A DNA stretch of 64,000 nt. It comes from Methylobacterium amylolyticum. GTDB taxonomy: Bacteria > Pseudomonadota > Alphaproteobacteria > Rhizobiales > Beijerinckiaceae. Under the pieces are notes generated by a model. The model was not told the DNA's origin. It saw nothing but the letters and a program-made list of their open reading frames with translations, and made no database searches. The position numbers were made by a program, and so were the translations under genes. Shown here in pieces: positions 7,936 to 16,270 of this stretch. The stretch spans positions 82,503-146,502 of the forward strand of contig NZ_JAUYZI010000009.1 of assembly GCF_030700245.1 (NCBI RefSeq), in the 5' to 3' direction. How positions within the stretch are numbered: position 1 is the stretch's first letter; each line of letters opens with the position of its first letter.

Positions 7936-10900
7936 TCACGCGGCGCGCAGGGTCTCGATCTCGGCGATGGCCTCGGCCGTGCGGGCGCGCAGGGTGTCCA
8001 GCGCGGCCCCGTAATCGCCGCCCGAGCGGCAGGTCTCCTCGACCGTCCGGCAGAGCCGGGCCAGGCCGTCGAAGCCCAGCATGCTGGTCGCGGCGATCAT
8101 CGTGTGGGCGTCGTCGGCGATGCTGTCCCGGTCCCGGTCCCGGGCCGGGGCGGCGTACCCGAACCGGGCGTCGAGTTCCTCGGCGAGCATCGCGAGCAGC
8201 CCGCCGATCCGGTCCCGGCCCACGGAGGCGGCCAGGGTGTCGAGGGCGTCCCGGTCGATCGCGCCGCCCCCCGCCTCGGGCCGTGCATCGCCCGCGGCCG
8301 GCCCGCCCGTCATCCCGCCCGCCGTCCCGCCGAGGGCCCAGCGGTCGATCGCGTCGAGCAGCGTCGCGCGGGTGAAGGGCTTGCCGACGTGGTCGGTCAT
8401 CCCCGCGACGCGGAACTCGGCCACCTGCTGCGGCAGCACGTTGGCGGTGAGCGCCACGATCGGCACCCGGGCCGCGGGGTGATCCAGGGCGCGGATGCGG
8501 CGCGTGGCGCTCACCCCGTCCATCACCGGCATCTGCACGTCCATCAGGACGAGGTCGTAGGGGCTCTCCTGGACGGCGCGCAGGGCCTCGGCGCCGTCCG
8601 CGACGACGTCGACCGCGTGGCCGGCCGCCCGCAGGAGGGCGCAGGCGAGTTCCTGGTTGAGCGGCGTGTCCTCGGCGAGCAGCAGACGGCGCGGGCGGCG
8701 CGCCGGGGTCCCGGCACCGGCCGGCGCCGGCGCGGCCGGCGCCGCGGCCCGCGGCAGGTCGACGGCGAACCGGAAGGTGGAGCCGCGCCCGGCGGCGCTC
8801 TCGACCCCGACCGCCCCGCCCATCAGCTCGACGAGGCTCTTGCAGATGGCGAGGCCGAGCCCGGTCCCCTCGTGGGCGCGCCGGTACGAGCCGTCCACTT
8901 GGCTGAAGCGCCGGAACAGCCGGTCCTGCTTGTCCACCGGGATGCCGATGCCGGTGTCGGTCACGGAGAAGCGCACCCGGATCGGGCGGTCGGCCCCCTC
9001 CGGCGCCCCCGCCTCCACCGCGAGGTCGACGCGGCCGGCCGCGGTGAACTTGATGGCGTTGTTGAGGAGGTTGAGCAGCACCTGCCGCAGCCGGTCCTCG
9101 TCGCCCGACAGCCAGGGCGGCAGGGCGGGGTCGAGGACGACGCCGAGGGCGAGCCCCTTCGCGTCGGCGAGGCCGCGCACGATCGACACCGTGTTGTCGA
9201 TCAGCCCGGCGAGCGCGAACGGCCGCGGCGCGATCTCCACCTGACCGGCCTCGATCTTGGAGACGTCGAGGATGTCGTTGACCACGGTCAGCAGCGCCGC
9301 GCCGGCCGAGCGGATGCGCGCGCCGTACTGGCGCACCCGCGGGTCGATGTCGGGCTCGTCGAGCAGCAGGTCGCTGTAGCCGATCACGCCGTTGAGGGGC
9401 GTGCGGATCTCGTGGCTCATCGAGGCCAGGAATTCCGATTTCGCCCGGCTGCCCGCCTCGGCCTGGAGCCGGGCCGCCTCGGCCTCCCGGGTGCGCTCGG
9501 CCACGCGCTCGCTCAGCGTCGCGTTCAGGTCGCGCAGCCGCGCCTTGCCCGCGCGCAGCGAGCGCTCCGCCGCCTCGCGGGCGGTGTCGTCGCGCAGGGT
9601 CAGCACCGCGCCGATCTGCGCCCCGTCGGGCCCGAGCAGCGGCTGGGCGCTGCCGATGGCCAGCACCTCGGTCCCGTCCGGGCGGCGGATGCGCCAGCGC
9701 GCGTCCCGGACCGTCTCGCCGCGCACGGCGCGGGCGAGCGGCAGGTCCTGGGGCGGGTGGTGGCGGCCGTCCTCCGTGAACAACCGGTAGGTGTCGCTGT
9801 AGGCGTCCGGCTCCACGTCGAGGCGCGACACCCCGTGGATCGCCGCGGCGGCGGTGTTGACCAGGGTGATCCGGCCGGCCGCGTCGGTGACGATCACGCC
9901 CTCGGCGAGCTGGGCGAGGATGGCGGCGCTGGTGGCGGTGGTGAAATCGGCCCGCGCCTGCGCCTCCTGCAACCGCGCCTCGACGAGGGCCCGGTCGCGC
10001 GCCGCGCCGCTGCGGGCCTCCGCTTCGGCGGCCAGCCGGGCGCTGACGTCGCGCAGGGTCGCGACGAAGCCGTCCGGGCGCCCGGTCCCGGCGTCGCGCG
10101 TCAGCCGGAACGACAGCTCCAGCGGGATCCAGCGGCCGTCCCGGTGCCGGTAGCGCTGGACCGTCAGCGCCCGCTCGGTCCGACCGGCCGTCAGGTCGTC
10201 GAGGAACGTCCGGTAGGCGGGGACGTCGTCGGGATGGACGAAGTCGAGGGGGCGGGTGCCGATCAGCTCCTCCGGCGCGTAGCCGAGGGTCGCCGTCACC
10301 GCGGGCGAGACGTAGCGGCGGGTGGTGTCGAGATCGCTGAGGATGATGATGTCGGTGGCGGTCTCGGCGATCAGCCGGTAGCGGCGCTCGCTCTCCCGCA
10401 GCGCCCGCTCGGCTTCGCGCCGGGCGGTCACGTCGGTGAAGGTGCGCACCACGCCGCCGTCCGCCAGCGGCAGGGTGCGGATCTGAAGCACGGTGCCGTC
10501 CGGGCGCGCGCGCTCGTAGTCGTCGACGCGCAGCGCCGGCTCTCCGCGCTCCAGCCAGCGCCGGAGCGGGTCCGGCAGGCGGGCGAACTCCCCCCGTCCC
10601 GCCTGGAGGGCCCGGACCGCGCCGAACGGCGCGCCGTCGCGCAGCAGCTCGGCCGGGATGTCCATCAGGGCCGCGGCCCGCCGGTTGTGCACCCGGACGC
10701 GGTCGTCGCCGTCGGTCATCACGAGGCCCTGGTCCATGGCCTCGACCGCGGCGCGCATCAGGGCGTCCGCGGCACCGAGATCCCGCTCCCGGCTGACGAG
10801 GTCGGTCACGTCGAGGCAGACGCCCTGGAGCGCGGTCAGGCGGCCGGCCGGGTCGCGCTCGGCGATCCCGTGCACGCAGACGTGGCGGATCTCCCCGTCG

Positions 10901-11742
10901 GGCCGCAGGACCCGCGAGCGGTGCTCGTAGCCGCCCCGGTGCTGGCGGCTGAGGCCCGTCAGGGCGCCCTCGACCCGCTCGCCCACCGCCGCGCGGTCGT
11001 CCGGGTGGTAGAAATTCAGGTGCGCGTCGAGCGGCACGGGCTCCAGCACGGCGTTGCGGCCGAAGATCCGGGCGGTCCCGGCCGACCACGCCAGGGTCCG
11101 CGTCTCGGGATCGAGCCGCCAGTGGCCGAAGCCCGCCTGCTGCTCGGCCACCCGCCGGGCGGCGCGCATCGCGGCGAGCTGTGCCTCGCCCTCGGCGAGA
11201 CCGCGCTCGGCCGCGCGGGCGCGCAACTCCCCCGCCGCGAGGCGGGCGAGGTCCCGCAGCCGGTCGAGGGCGTCCGCCGGGAGGCCGAGCCGGGATTCGT
11301 CGAGCGCGCCCGGGTCGACCGCGCACAGGAGGCCGAGACAGGTCCCATCCTCCGCGCGCAGGGGCGCGACCGCGCACAGGCGCGCGCCCGCCCACGGCTC
11401 GTGCAGGAGCGCCTCGGCCGGACGCGCGAGGATCGCCCGCAGGGCCGGCGCGGCGAGTGCTTGAGCGACCGCCTCCGCGCCCATCCCGGCGGACCCGGCC
11501 GGACGGGTTGCGCCGTCCGCGCCGAGGAGGGCGAGCGCGGCCGGCGCGCCGAGGAGGGCGCAGGCGGTGCGGCAGGCGCCGTCGAGGATCGGCGCGCCGG
11601 CGGACGCGTCGCGGTCGGGCGGTGGAACCGGGGGCCCGGGCTCGGCGGAGGTGCGCTGCACGGCGCGGTTCTCTCGGTGTGACGAGCCGGCGGGGGCTGC
11701 CTCGGCGGCGAGCGGACGCGGGTCCCGCTCGCCCCGGAGCAT
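7936..11742 (-). CDS. Multi-PAS hybrid sensor histidine kinase with receiver and HPt
   Basis: About 1268 residues from ATG 11742; a later GTG at 11661 is also plausible. Order: GAF-like domain (about 50-180), four PAS domains (about 195-315, 320-440, 445-575, 610-735), then HisKA with H777 in SMSHEIRTPLNG. After these come a HATPase (DTGIGI, GTGLGL; about 885-1000), a receiver with D1068 in LVLMDVQMPVMDG, and an HPt domain with H1213 in DDAHTMIAATS. It lacks transmembrane helices, so it should sense cytoplasmic signals and run a full His-Asp-His relay. A final Asp partner and output are not encoded next to it; the orphan receiver at 6826 is a candidate by proximity only. Confidence 0.93.
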   Translation of the reverse strand: MLRGERDPRPLAAEAAPAGSSHRENRAVQRTSAEPGPPVPPPDRDASAGAPILDGACRTACALLGAPAALALLGADGATRPAGSAGMGAEAVAQALAAPALRAILARPAEALLHEPWAGARLCAVAPLRAEDGTCLGLLCAVDPGALDESRLGLPADALDRLRDLARLAAGELRARAAERGLAEGEAQLAAMRAARRVAEQQAGFGHWRLDPETRTLAWSAGTARIFGRNAVLEPVPLDAHLNFYHPDDRAAVGERVEGALTGLSRQHRGGYEHRSRVLRPDGEIRHVCVHGIAERDPAGRLTALQGVCLDVTDLVSRERDLGAADALMRAAVEAMDQGLVMTDGDDRVRVHNRRAAALMDIPAELLRDGAPFGAVRALQAGRGEFARLPDPLRRWLERGEPALRVDDYERARPDGTVLQIRTLPLADGGVVRTFTDVTARREAERALRESERRYRLIAETATDIIILSDLDTTRRYVSPAVTATLGYAPEELIGTRPLDFVHPDDVPAYRTFLDDLTAGRTERALTVQRYRHRDGRWIPLELSFRLTRDAGTGRPDGFVATLRDVSARLAAEAEARSGAARDRALVEARLQEAQARADFTTATSAAILAQLAEGVIVTDAAGRITLVNTAAAAIHGVSRLDVEPDAYSDTYRLFTEDGRHHPPQDLPLARAVRGETVRDARWRIRRPDGTEVLAIGSAQPLLGPDGAQIGAVLTLRDDTAREAAERSLRAGKARLRDLNATLSERVAERTREAEAARLQAEAGSRAKSEFLASMSHEIRTPLNGVIGYSDLLLDEPDIDPRVRQYGARIRSAGAALLTVVNDILDVSKIEAGQVEIAPRPFALAGLIDNTVSIVRGLADAKGLALGVVLDPALPPWLSGDEDRLRQVLLNLLNNAIKFTAAGRVDLAVEAGAPEGADRPIRVRFSVTDTGIGIPVDKQDRLFRRFSQVDGSYRRAHEGTGLGLAICKSLVELMGGAVGVESAAGRGSTFRFAVDLPRAAAPAAPAPAGAGTPARRPRRLLLAEDTPLNQELACALLRAAGHAVDVVADGAEALRAVQESPYDLVLMDVQMPVMDGVSATRRIRALDHPAARVPIVALTANVLPQQVAEFRVAGMTDHVGKPFTRATLLDAIDRWALGGTAGGMTGGPAAGDARPEAGGGAIDRDALDTLAASVGRDRIGGLLAMLAEELDARFGYAAPARDRDRDSIADDAHTMIAATSMLGFDGLARLCRTVEETCRSGGDYGAALDTLRARTAEAIAEIETLRAA

Positions 11743-11863
11743 GACCGCAGGAGGGTTGCCGCTTCCTTGCGATCGCAACGCGCGGCGTCCACGCGGACGG
11801 CCTCGCACGATCACGTCGCGGTGATCGCCGGTCGGGGCGCGCCCGCCGCGGATGGCGCCCCCG

Positions 11864-12529
11864 TCAGGTCTCGGGATCGGACGCCCCGTCCGACCGCGCG
11901 CCGCGCGCCACCTCCCGCATGTCGGCCTCCGGCAACGGCCGCTGTAGCCGCACGGCGTCGGCCACCGGCGCGTCGAGCCACGCCGCCCACTCCTCCGGCC
12001 GCGTCAGCAGCACCGGCATCGCCTTCGGATGGACGGGACCGACGACGCCGTTCGCCTCCGTGGTGAGGAACGCGAACAGCCGGTGCTCGGCCGCGACCCG
12101 GTCCGGGTTCTCGCGCTTCGTGCCGCGCACGCCCGTCCAGGGCCGCCAGATGCCCGCGAAGGCGAAGAGCGGCCGGTCCTCGGACAGCGCGAACCACACC
12201 GGCGTCTTCCTGGGCTTCGTGTCGGCGTACTCGCTGAAGGCGGTGGCCGGCACGAGGCAGCGGTACTCAGGCTTCAGCCAGGGCCGCCAGTGGGGCGAGG
12301 CGGTGTTGCGCACGTTGGTCACCGGCTGCGCGCCGAACGCCTGCGGGCCGGGCATGCCCCAGCGCATCATCGCCAGCGCGCGGCCCGCCGCGCCGCCGAC
12401 CACCACCGGCGCCATCTGGTCGGGGAAGATGCCGGGCAGCGGCGGGAGGTTGCCGGTGCGGTCGTGCGCGACCCCGAAGGCGCGGCGCAGCTCCGCCGGT
12501 CCCGTCCGCAGGCTGTAGAGGTTGCACAT
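11864..12529 (-). CDS. SRAP/YedK (HMCES) abasic-site DNA-crosslinking peptidase
   Basis: A 221-residue SOS-response-associated peptidase of the YedK/HMCES family. After Met removal the N-terminal Cys2 (MCNLYS) would form a thiazolidine crosslink with abasic sites in single-stranded DNA. Family motifs are visible: MRWGMPGP near residue 55, NVRNTASP near 73, CLVPATAFSEYA with the conserved Glu near 99, and HPKAMPVLL near 167 with the active-site His. Length is normal. It is a single gene, separated by 121 bases from the start of the kinase gene on the same strand. Confidence 0.95.
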   Translation of the reverse strand: MCNLYSLRTGPAELRRAFGVAHDRTGNLPPLPGIFPDQMAPVVVGGAAGRALAMMRWGMPGPQAFGAQPVTNVRNTASPHWRPWLKPEYRCLVPATAFSEYADTKPRKTPVWFALSEDRPLFAFAGIWRPWTGVRGTKRENPDRVAAEHRLFAFLTTEANGVVGPVHPKAMPVLLTRPEEWAAWLDAPVADAVRLQRPLPEADMREVARGARSDGASDPET

Positions 12530-12680
12530 CGGGCTCTCGCGCGGGCTCCACCTTCACCGATGCTACACCGCGCCGTTGCATTCGGCCCCGCCCCGGCCGC
12601 CCTTTTACCGATTCCTTCACGGCCGGCGGGCGAACACTGCCACGTCAAGATCTCGAACGTGGCGCTGACGGGGGCTGTCG

Positions 12681-13085
12681 ATGAATGCCTACATGAAGGG
12701 GATGCGGAATTATGTGACCTTCAGCGGCCGCGCGTCGCGGTCGGAATACTGGTACTTCATCCTGGTATACGTCGTTCTATGCTTCGTGGCCGGGTTCCTG
12801 GACGGTTTCATCCACGGCTATACGAAGAGCAGCAGCGATCCGCAGATCCTCTCGGCGCTCGTCCACCTGATCCACTTCCTCCCCTCCCTGGCCGTCCTGG
12901 TTCGGCGGCTGCACGATACGGACCGGACCGGGTGGTGGTATCTCGCCGGATTCACGATCGTGGGCCTCATCCCGCTGTTCATCTTCTCCGTGATGCGCGG
13001 GACGATCGGCCAGAACCGCTTCGGACCCGATCCGGTCGAGGCCGATCTCGGGCTCGTCAACGCCGGCGGGGTGCGGTTCGGTTAA
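12681..13085 (+). CDS. DUF805 membrane protein
   Basis: A 134-residue inner-membrane protein of the DUF805 family. The family signature FSGRASRSEYWYF is near residue 15, followed by hydrophobic helices near 23-42, 55-72 and 88-108, with the conserved RRLHDTDRTGWW loop near 75. Function of the family is unknown. The gene starts 151 bases from the divergent SRAP gene and ends just before a strong hairpin, so it is probably monocistronic. Confidence 0.92.
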   Translation: MNAYMKGMRNYVTFSGRASRSEYWYFILVYVVLCFVAGFLDGFIHGYTKSSSDPQILSALVHLIHFLPSLAVLVRRLHDTDRTGWWYLAGFTIVGLIPLFIFSVMRGTIGQNRFGPDPVEADLGLVNAGGVRFG

Positions 13086-13107
13086 GGCGCGCCGTCCCGA
13101 TCCCCCG

Positions 13108-13139
13108 GGTGGGCGGTCATCCTTGGGGGACCGCCCACC
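13108..13139 (+). terminator. Strong hairpin after DUF805 gene
   Basis: An 11-base perfect stem, GGTGGGCGGTC (13108-13118) with GACCGCCCACC (13129-13139), around a 10-base loop. It begins 22 bases after the DUF805 stop codon and precedes the next gene. The T tract is poor, as is usual in such GC-rich genomes. Confidence 0.65.
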
Positions 13140-13174
13140 TCTGCTCGCGTCGATCCCATCCTGAGAGCATCGCC

Positions 13175-13609
13175 ATGCCGAAGCGAGACGCGCGCGCCCA
13201 CGGGCCGGCCCGGGGCTTCCGGCCGGTCTGCCGCCTCGGCGTCGGTGCGGGCTTGGTTCTGGGCCTGGTCGTCGCCGCGGCGCCGTCCCGGGCCGGCGAC
13301 GAGGGCTACCGGTCCTGCATGGCCCGGAGCGCGTCGACCTACGCCTCGGTCCAGTGCCAGACGGCCGAGCTGGCCCGGGTCGAGGCGGAGCTGAACGCCA
13401 CCTACCGGACGGTCCTGTCCGCCCTGCCGCAGGACCAGCAGGAGAAGCTGCGGGCGGCCGAAAGGCTCTGGGTCGCCTTCCGCCAGAGCGACTGCGACGT
13501 ATTCTACGGCCAGCAGACGGGGACGATCGCGTCGATCCAGGGCGGGGATTGCATGATCGCCCGCGCCCGGCAGCGGATCAGGGATCTGAAGGTCTTCACC
13601 GAGCCGTGA
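13175..13609 (+). CDS. LprI-like (DUF1311) secreted Cys-rich protein
   Basis: A 144-residue exported protein starting at ATG 13175. A long N-region precedes the signal-peptide core (GAGLVLGLVVAAAPSRAG). The mature domain matches the lysozyme-inhibitor LprI/DUF1311 family: Cys residues in SYRS-like YRSCM, VQCQTAEL, QSDCDVF and GGDCMIAR, with the helical AEERLWVAF-like core KLRAAERLWVAFRQ. Family members are periplasmic and some bind lysozyme; that activity is inferred here only from family membership. The next 240 bases (13610-13850) hold no recognisable gene. Confidence 0.85.
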   Translation: MPKRDARAHGPARGFRPVCRLGVGAGLVLGLVVAAAPSRAGDEGYRSCMARSASTYASVQCQTAELARVEAELNATYRTVLSALPQDQQEKLRAAERLWVAFRQSDCDVFYGQQTGTIASIQGGDCMIARARQRIRDLKVFTEP

Positions 13610-13850
13610 CGGCTCGGGTCACTCCGGCACGGCCGCGCGCTCCCGGACATCCGGTCGAGTCGGCAAGGCACGACCCTCAAGAGCAGAGTCCCCAAAGACC
13701 GACCTCCTTGGAAGCGACAGCTAGCGCGGAAGAAGCTCGTCGACTCGAAGGAGATCGGCTGGTTGAACCTACGCGCCGTCGAGGTCCGAACGAAGGACTC
13801 GGCGCGATCGGGACGCTCAGCGCCCACCGGCGGAACGCCGGGTGAGCGCT

Positions 13851-15170
13851 TCAGGCATGCATCAGAGGCAGGTTGTTGTTCTGCGCCTGCTTGCGGACGA
13901 CGTCGGGATTGATCCCGAGGGCGTTGGCAACGCCGTATACCTCGTGGCTTCCCAGCGGTTGCGAGCGGGCGACCATCCTGAGGTAGGCGATCGGCGCCGT
14001 CAGCTCGACGGCGAAGGCACGGCTCGCCTGCTGATCGCGCGTCACAGCCATTGTGACGAGGCGGTGATCGTGCACTCGCTCGGCCGTCCAGGCCATGTAG
14101 GCGCAGCGCGCGGCCGTAAACTTCCGCTGGGCCCTATGCCGCTGGAGTAGGGCAATCCGCGAGCGCAGCTCGTGGCGCTCGATCGCGCCAACGATCGGTT
14201 GCCCTTCGCTCTCCCAGGTCGTGGCGGTCGTCGGCTCGGCCTCGGCCACGTACGAGTTGGGTGTCAGATCGATGCCGAGGATGTCGAAAAATTTCGAGCT
14301 GCCCTGCGCGTCCGTGTCCTTGATCTGGAGAGCCTTGCGTACCGCCTGTGCGGCTGTAACCCCACGCTTCCACGCCGGCAGCGCTGGAATGTCGGCGGGC
14401 ACCGGAACCTTCTTGAGCGGTTCGAGGGTCGACTCCGGCGCTTGATCGGTCAGGATTTTCGCCTGGTCGATCAGCTTCACGGCCGCTTCGATCGTACCGG
14501 GGGTCGACGCGAGGCACAGGTCCATCAGGGCCTGGCTGTCGTGCACGTCTGCAGCGCGCTCGATCGCGTCCGCGATCCGCTCGGGCACCGCGTACGGTGA
14601 CAGCCCCAAGGCACCCATCAGACGGCAGAAATCCACCTCGTCCGGTGACGTGCCCTCCACGAGCGCCCACTCCGCCTGGAGATCGGTGCTCATGAGGCCG
14701 CGATCGGCCAGGCGACCGACTACGCCTGTGACGAACTTGCGCAGCTCGCTCTCGACGTCCTTGCGGGGCATCTGCGCCCGCCCGCCGACCTTGAACCGGA
14801 CGTCCGCGTGCAGCACTTGGCGCGGTGCGGCGCTAACGACGACGTCGTCACCCGTCGACAGGAACTCCAACTGCGGCAGCGCAAACCCGTGCTGTGCGGC
14901 GAGGGGCGAGTGGCGTCCGAAAAAATCGCCATCGGCCGCCGCATCCTCGCTCTTCCGCGGCTCCCACAGGATCGGCCACCAGTTCTCGGCGACCCATTCG
15001 GCCAGGTAGTACAGCGGGATTTCGAGGTGGTCGGTGCGCGGCTCGCTCTCGCCCTCGAATTCGGTGACGTTCCGGCCGCCAAACATGACCTGGAGCTTGG
15101 CGAACGTGGCCGCTTCGACCGAGCCGCCGTCCGCCTTCATCCAAGATCGCAGGATCGAGAACGTGCTCAT
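13851..15170 (-). CDS. Accessory protein with degenerate ImmA/IrrE-like C-terminus
   Basis: A 439-residue protein. Residues about 45-70 (IPLYYLAEWVAENWWPILWEP) and 110-160 form an N-terminal region of unknown function. The last 90 residues resemble the C-terminal part of ImmA/IrrE peptidases: QQASRAFAVELTAPIAYLR, then a helix-turn-helix-like EVYGVANALGINPDVVRKQ and an Asn-rich end. Where the zinc motif HExxH would precede this, the sequence reads FTAARCAYMAW, so no metal site is visible. It is translationally coupled to the upstream 132-residue gene (ATGA overlap at 15167-15170). One sampled line counts 58% G+C against about 75% nearby, suggesting transfer. Regulatory or toxin-antitoxin function is inference. 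Confidence 0.75.
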   Translation of the reverse strand: MSTFSILRSWMKADGGSVEAATFAKLQVMFGGRNVTEFEGESEPRTDHLEIPLYYLAEWVAENWWPILWEPRKSEDAAADGDFFGRHSPLAAQHGFALPQLEFLSTGDDVVVSAAPRQVLHADVRFKVGGRAQMPRKDVESELRKFVTGVVGRLADRGLMSTDLQAEWALVEGTSPDEVDFCRLMGALGLSPYAVPERIADAIERAADVHDSQALMDLCLASTPGTIEAAVKLIDQAKILTDQAPESTLEPLKKVPVPADIPALPAWKRGVTAAQAVRKALQIKDTDAQGSSKFFDILGIDLTPNSYVAEAEPTTATTWESEGQPIVGAIERHELRSRIALLQRHRAQRKFTAARCAYMAWTAERVHDHRLVTMAVTRDQQASRAFAVELTAPIAYLRMVARSQPLGSHEVYGVANALGINPDVVRKQAQNNNLPLMHA

Positions 15171-15565
15171 CGGAGGAGACCTGATGGCAGAGCAGAGGGT
15201 TCTACCGGGTGACCGTGGTAAACTCCCGGCCAGCCATCGTTCGTACGACCCTCATACCAGACGTCGCCTTCGCGGTGCCAGATGTGGCGCGGGAAGCCGT
15301 CGAGGACCTTCGCCTTCGATACCTGCCCGGCCCTGATCGCGGAGCGAACGGCGTTGAGACCTTGCTGCTTCGTCCAGTCGCGAGGGCACGGCATGGCGGG
15401 CTTCGGCCGGGGCTTGGGCGGCCGCCCGTTCGGACCATAGCAGTGATAGTCGCTGGACTCGTACGCGGCTGCTTCAGCCCACCGGATCAGGAAAGCCGGC
15501 GGGACATTTCGATCCAGCGATTTCGGCTTGTCCGGGTACCGACTTTTCTGGCTCGGCCGCTTCAC
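15167..15565 (-). CDS. Small protein of unknown function, first gene of accessory module
   Basis: A 132-residue protein from GTG 15565, chosen because GAGGGA lies seven bases upstream; an in-frame TTG at 15589 has no such site. The N-terminus is Lys/Pro-rich (RPPKPRPKPAMPCP). The C-terminal third has an aromatic beta-rich pattern (FPRHIWHREGDVWYEG, GVYHGHPVEP) that I have seen in short orphan proteins of proteobacteria but cannot name. A GLNAVRSAIRAG helix precedes it. It overlaps the downstream ImmA/IrrE-like gene by four bases, so the two products are probably made together. It lies 117 bases from tRNA-Leu. Confidence 0.65.
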   Translation of the reverse strand: MKRPSQKSRYPDKPKSLDRNVPPAFLIRWAEAAAYESSDYHCYGPNGRPPKPRPKPAMPCPRDWTKQQGLNAVRSAIRAGQVSKAKVLDGFPRHIWHREGDVWYEGRTNDGWPGVYHGHPVEPSALPSGLLR

Positions 15566-15590
15566 GCAGGGTCCCTCGGCGAACGTCAAC

Positions 15591-15629
15591 AGAACAGCAT
15601 TTGCAAACGGGCATGCAAACCGCGGTTCT
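15591..15629 (-). promoter_or_regulatory. Repeated GTTTGCA operator-like region
   Basis: Read on the minus strand, two GTTTGCA copies lie 12 bases apart (15614-15620 and 15602-15608). TTTGCAAA at 15600-15607 is itself palindromic, and AGAAC/GTTCT flank the set at 15591-15595 and 15625-15629. It sits 26 bases upstream of the GTG of the two-gene module. Autoregulation is inferred. Confidence 0.4.
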
Positions 15630-15681
15630 GCGACGCTACCTTAGTCGCGATCCGTTGAGAAATAAGCTAGTGAAAACAAGT

Positions 15682-15766
15682 TGGTGCGGCCAAGAGGACT
15701 CGAACCTCCACCCCTCGCGGGACTAGCACCTCAAGCTAGCGCGTCTACCAATTCCGCCATGGCCGC
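15682..15766 (-). tRNA. tRNA-Leu (anticodon GAG)
   Basis: Reading the minus strand from 15766, the acceptor arm GCGGCCA pairs with TGGCCGC, followed by A and an encoded CCA end (15682-15684). The D arm contains AATTGGTAGACGCG, the anticodon stem CTAGC/GCTAG encloses TTGAGGT with anticodon GAG, a long class II variable arm follows (CCCGCGAGGGG region), and the T arm holds GGTTCGAGTCC. It reads CUC leucine codons. The accessory module lies on its 3' side, where integrating elements usually insert. Confidence 0.97.
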
Positions 15767-15893
15767 ATCGGACGCGGGCGAGCCCGTCCGTCTCTCCCGC
15801 GCGCCGCGCCCGGGGGCGCCGTCTTCGCGGGTGCGGCAGCCGATACCAGATCGTTTCCGCCCCGACAAGCGCGAAGCGCGCGGCCTCTCCGCC

Positions 15894-16199
15894 TCAGGCC
15901 GCGTCGAAGCTTCCGTCGAGGAACGGGACGGCGCCGTCGCCGATGCTGGCGCCGGCCTCGACGATCGCCGCCGCCTTGCGGATCAGCTCGGTCACCTCCA
16001 CCGAGATGCGGTCGCCCGTCACGACGATCTGGCCGCGGGCGATCGGGTGGTCGTTGGCGAGGATCTCCACCATGTCGGTGTCCGAGGCCTCCAGCTCGAT
16101 CACCGCGCCGCGGCCCATGCGCAGCAGCATGTGCAGCGGCATGCGCGCCCGGCCGAGCACCACCGTCAGGTCGACCTTCAGGGTCTCGAAGACCGCCAC
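15894..16199 (-). CDS. FliN-like SPOA-domain protein
   Basis: A protein of about 101 residues from GTG 16199; a GTG at 16226 would add nine. It is a single SPOA domain as in flagellar C-ring protein FliN or type III secretion Sct[29 protein letters not shown], then [29 protein letters not shown]. FliN family length is about 90-140 residues. No flagellar or secretion gene is adjacent, so it is an orphan; it may be a FliN paralogue or a displaced fliN. It is divergent from lipB, with about 70 bases between the starts. Confidence 0.85.
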   Translation of the reverse strand: MAVFETLKVDLTVVLGRARMPLHMLLRMGRGAVIELEASDTDMVEILANDHPIARGQIVVTGDRISVEVTELIRKAAAIVEAGASIGDGAVPFLDGSFDAA

Positions 16200-16270
16200 G
16201 CCCGCTCCGCCCCGCCTTGCCAGCACCCGCCGCGGGTGGTCAGAGACCGTGGACGCAGGATGGTGAAGCC

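Noticed and set aside
7433..11395. A 1320-codon open frame overlapping the hybrid kinase on the same strand in another frame.
   Set aside because: Its sequence is Arg/Pro/Gly-rich with no domain, while the overlapping frame has clear kinase, receiver and HPt motifs. Long spurious frames are expected at this GC content.
13610..13850. A second copy of the tRNA-Leu 3' end that would mark the far attachment site of an integrated element.
   Set aside because: Only eight bases (GACTCGAA) recur, which is expected by chance. No convincing direct repeat was found.
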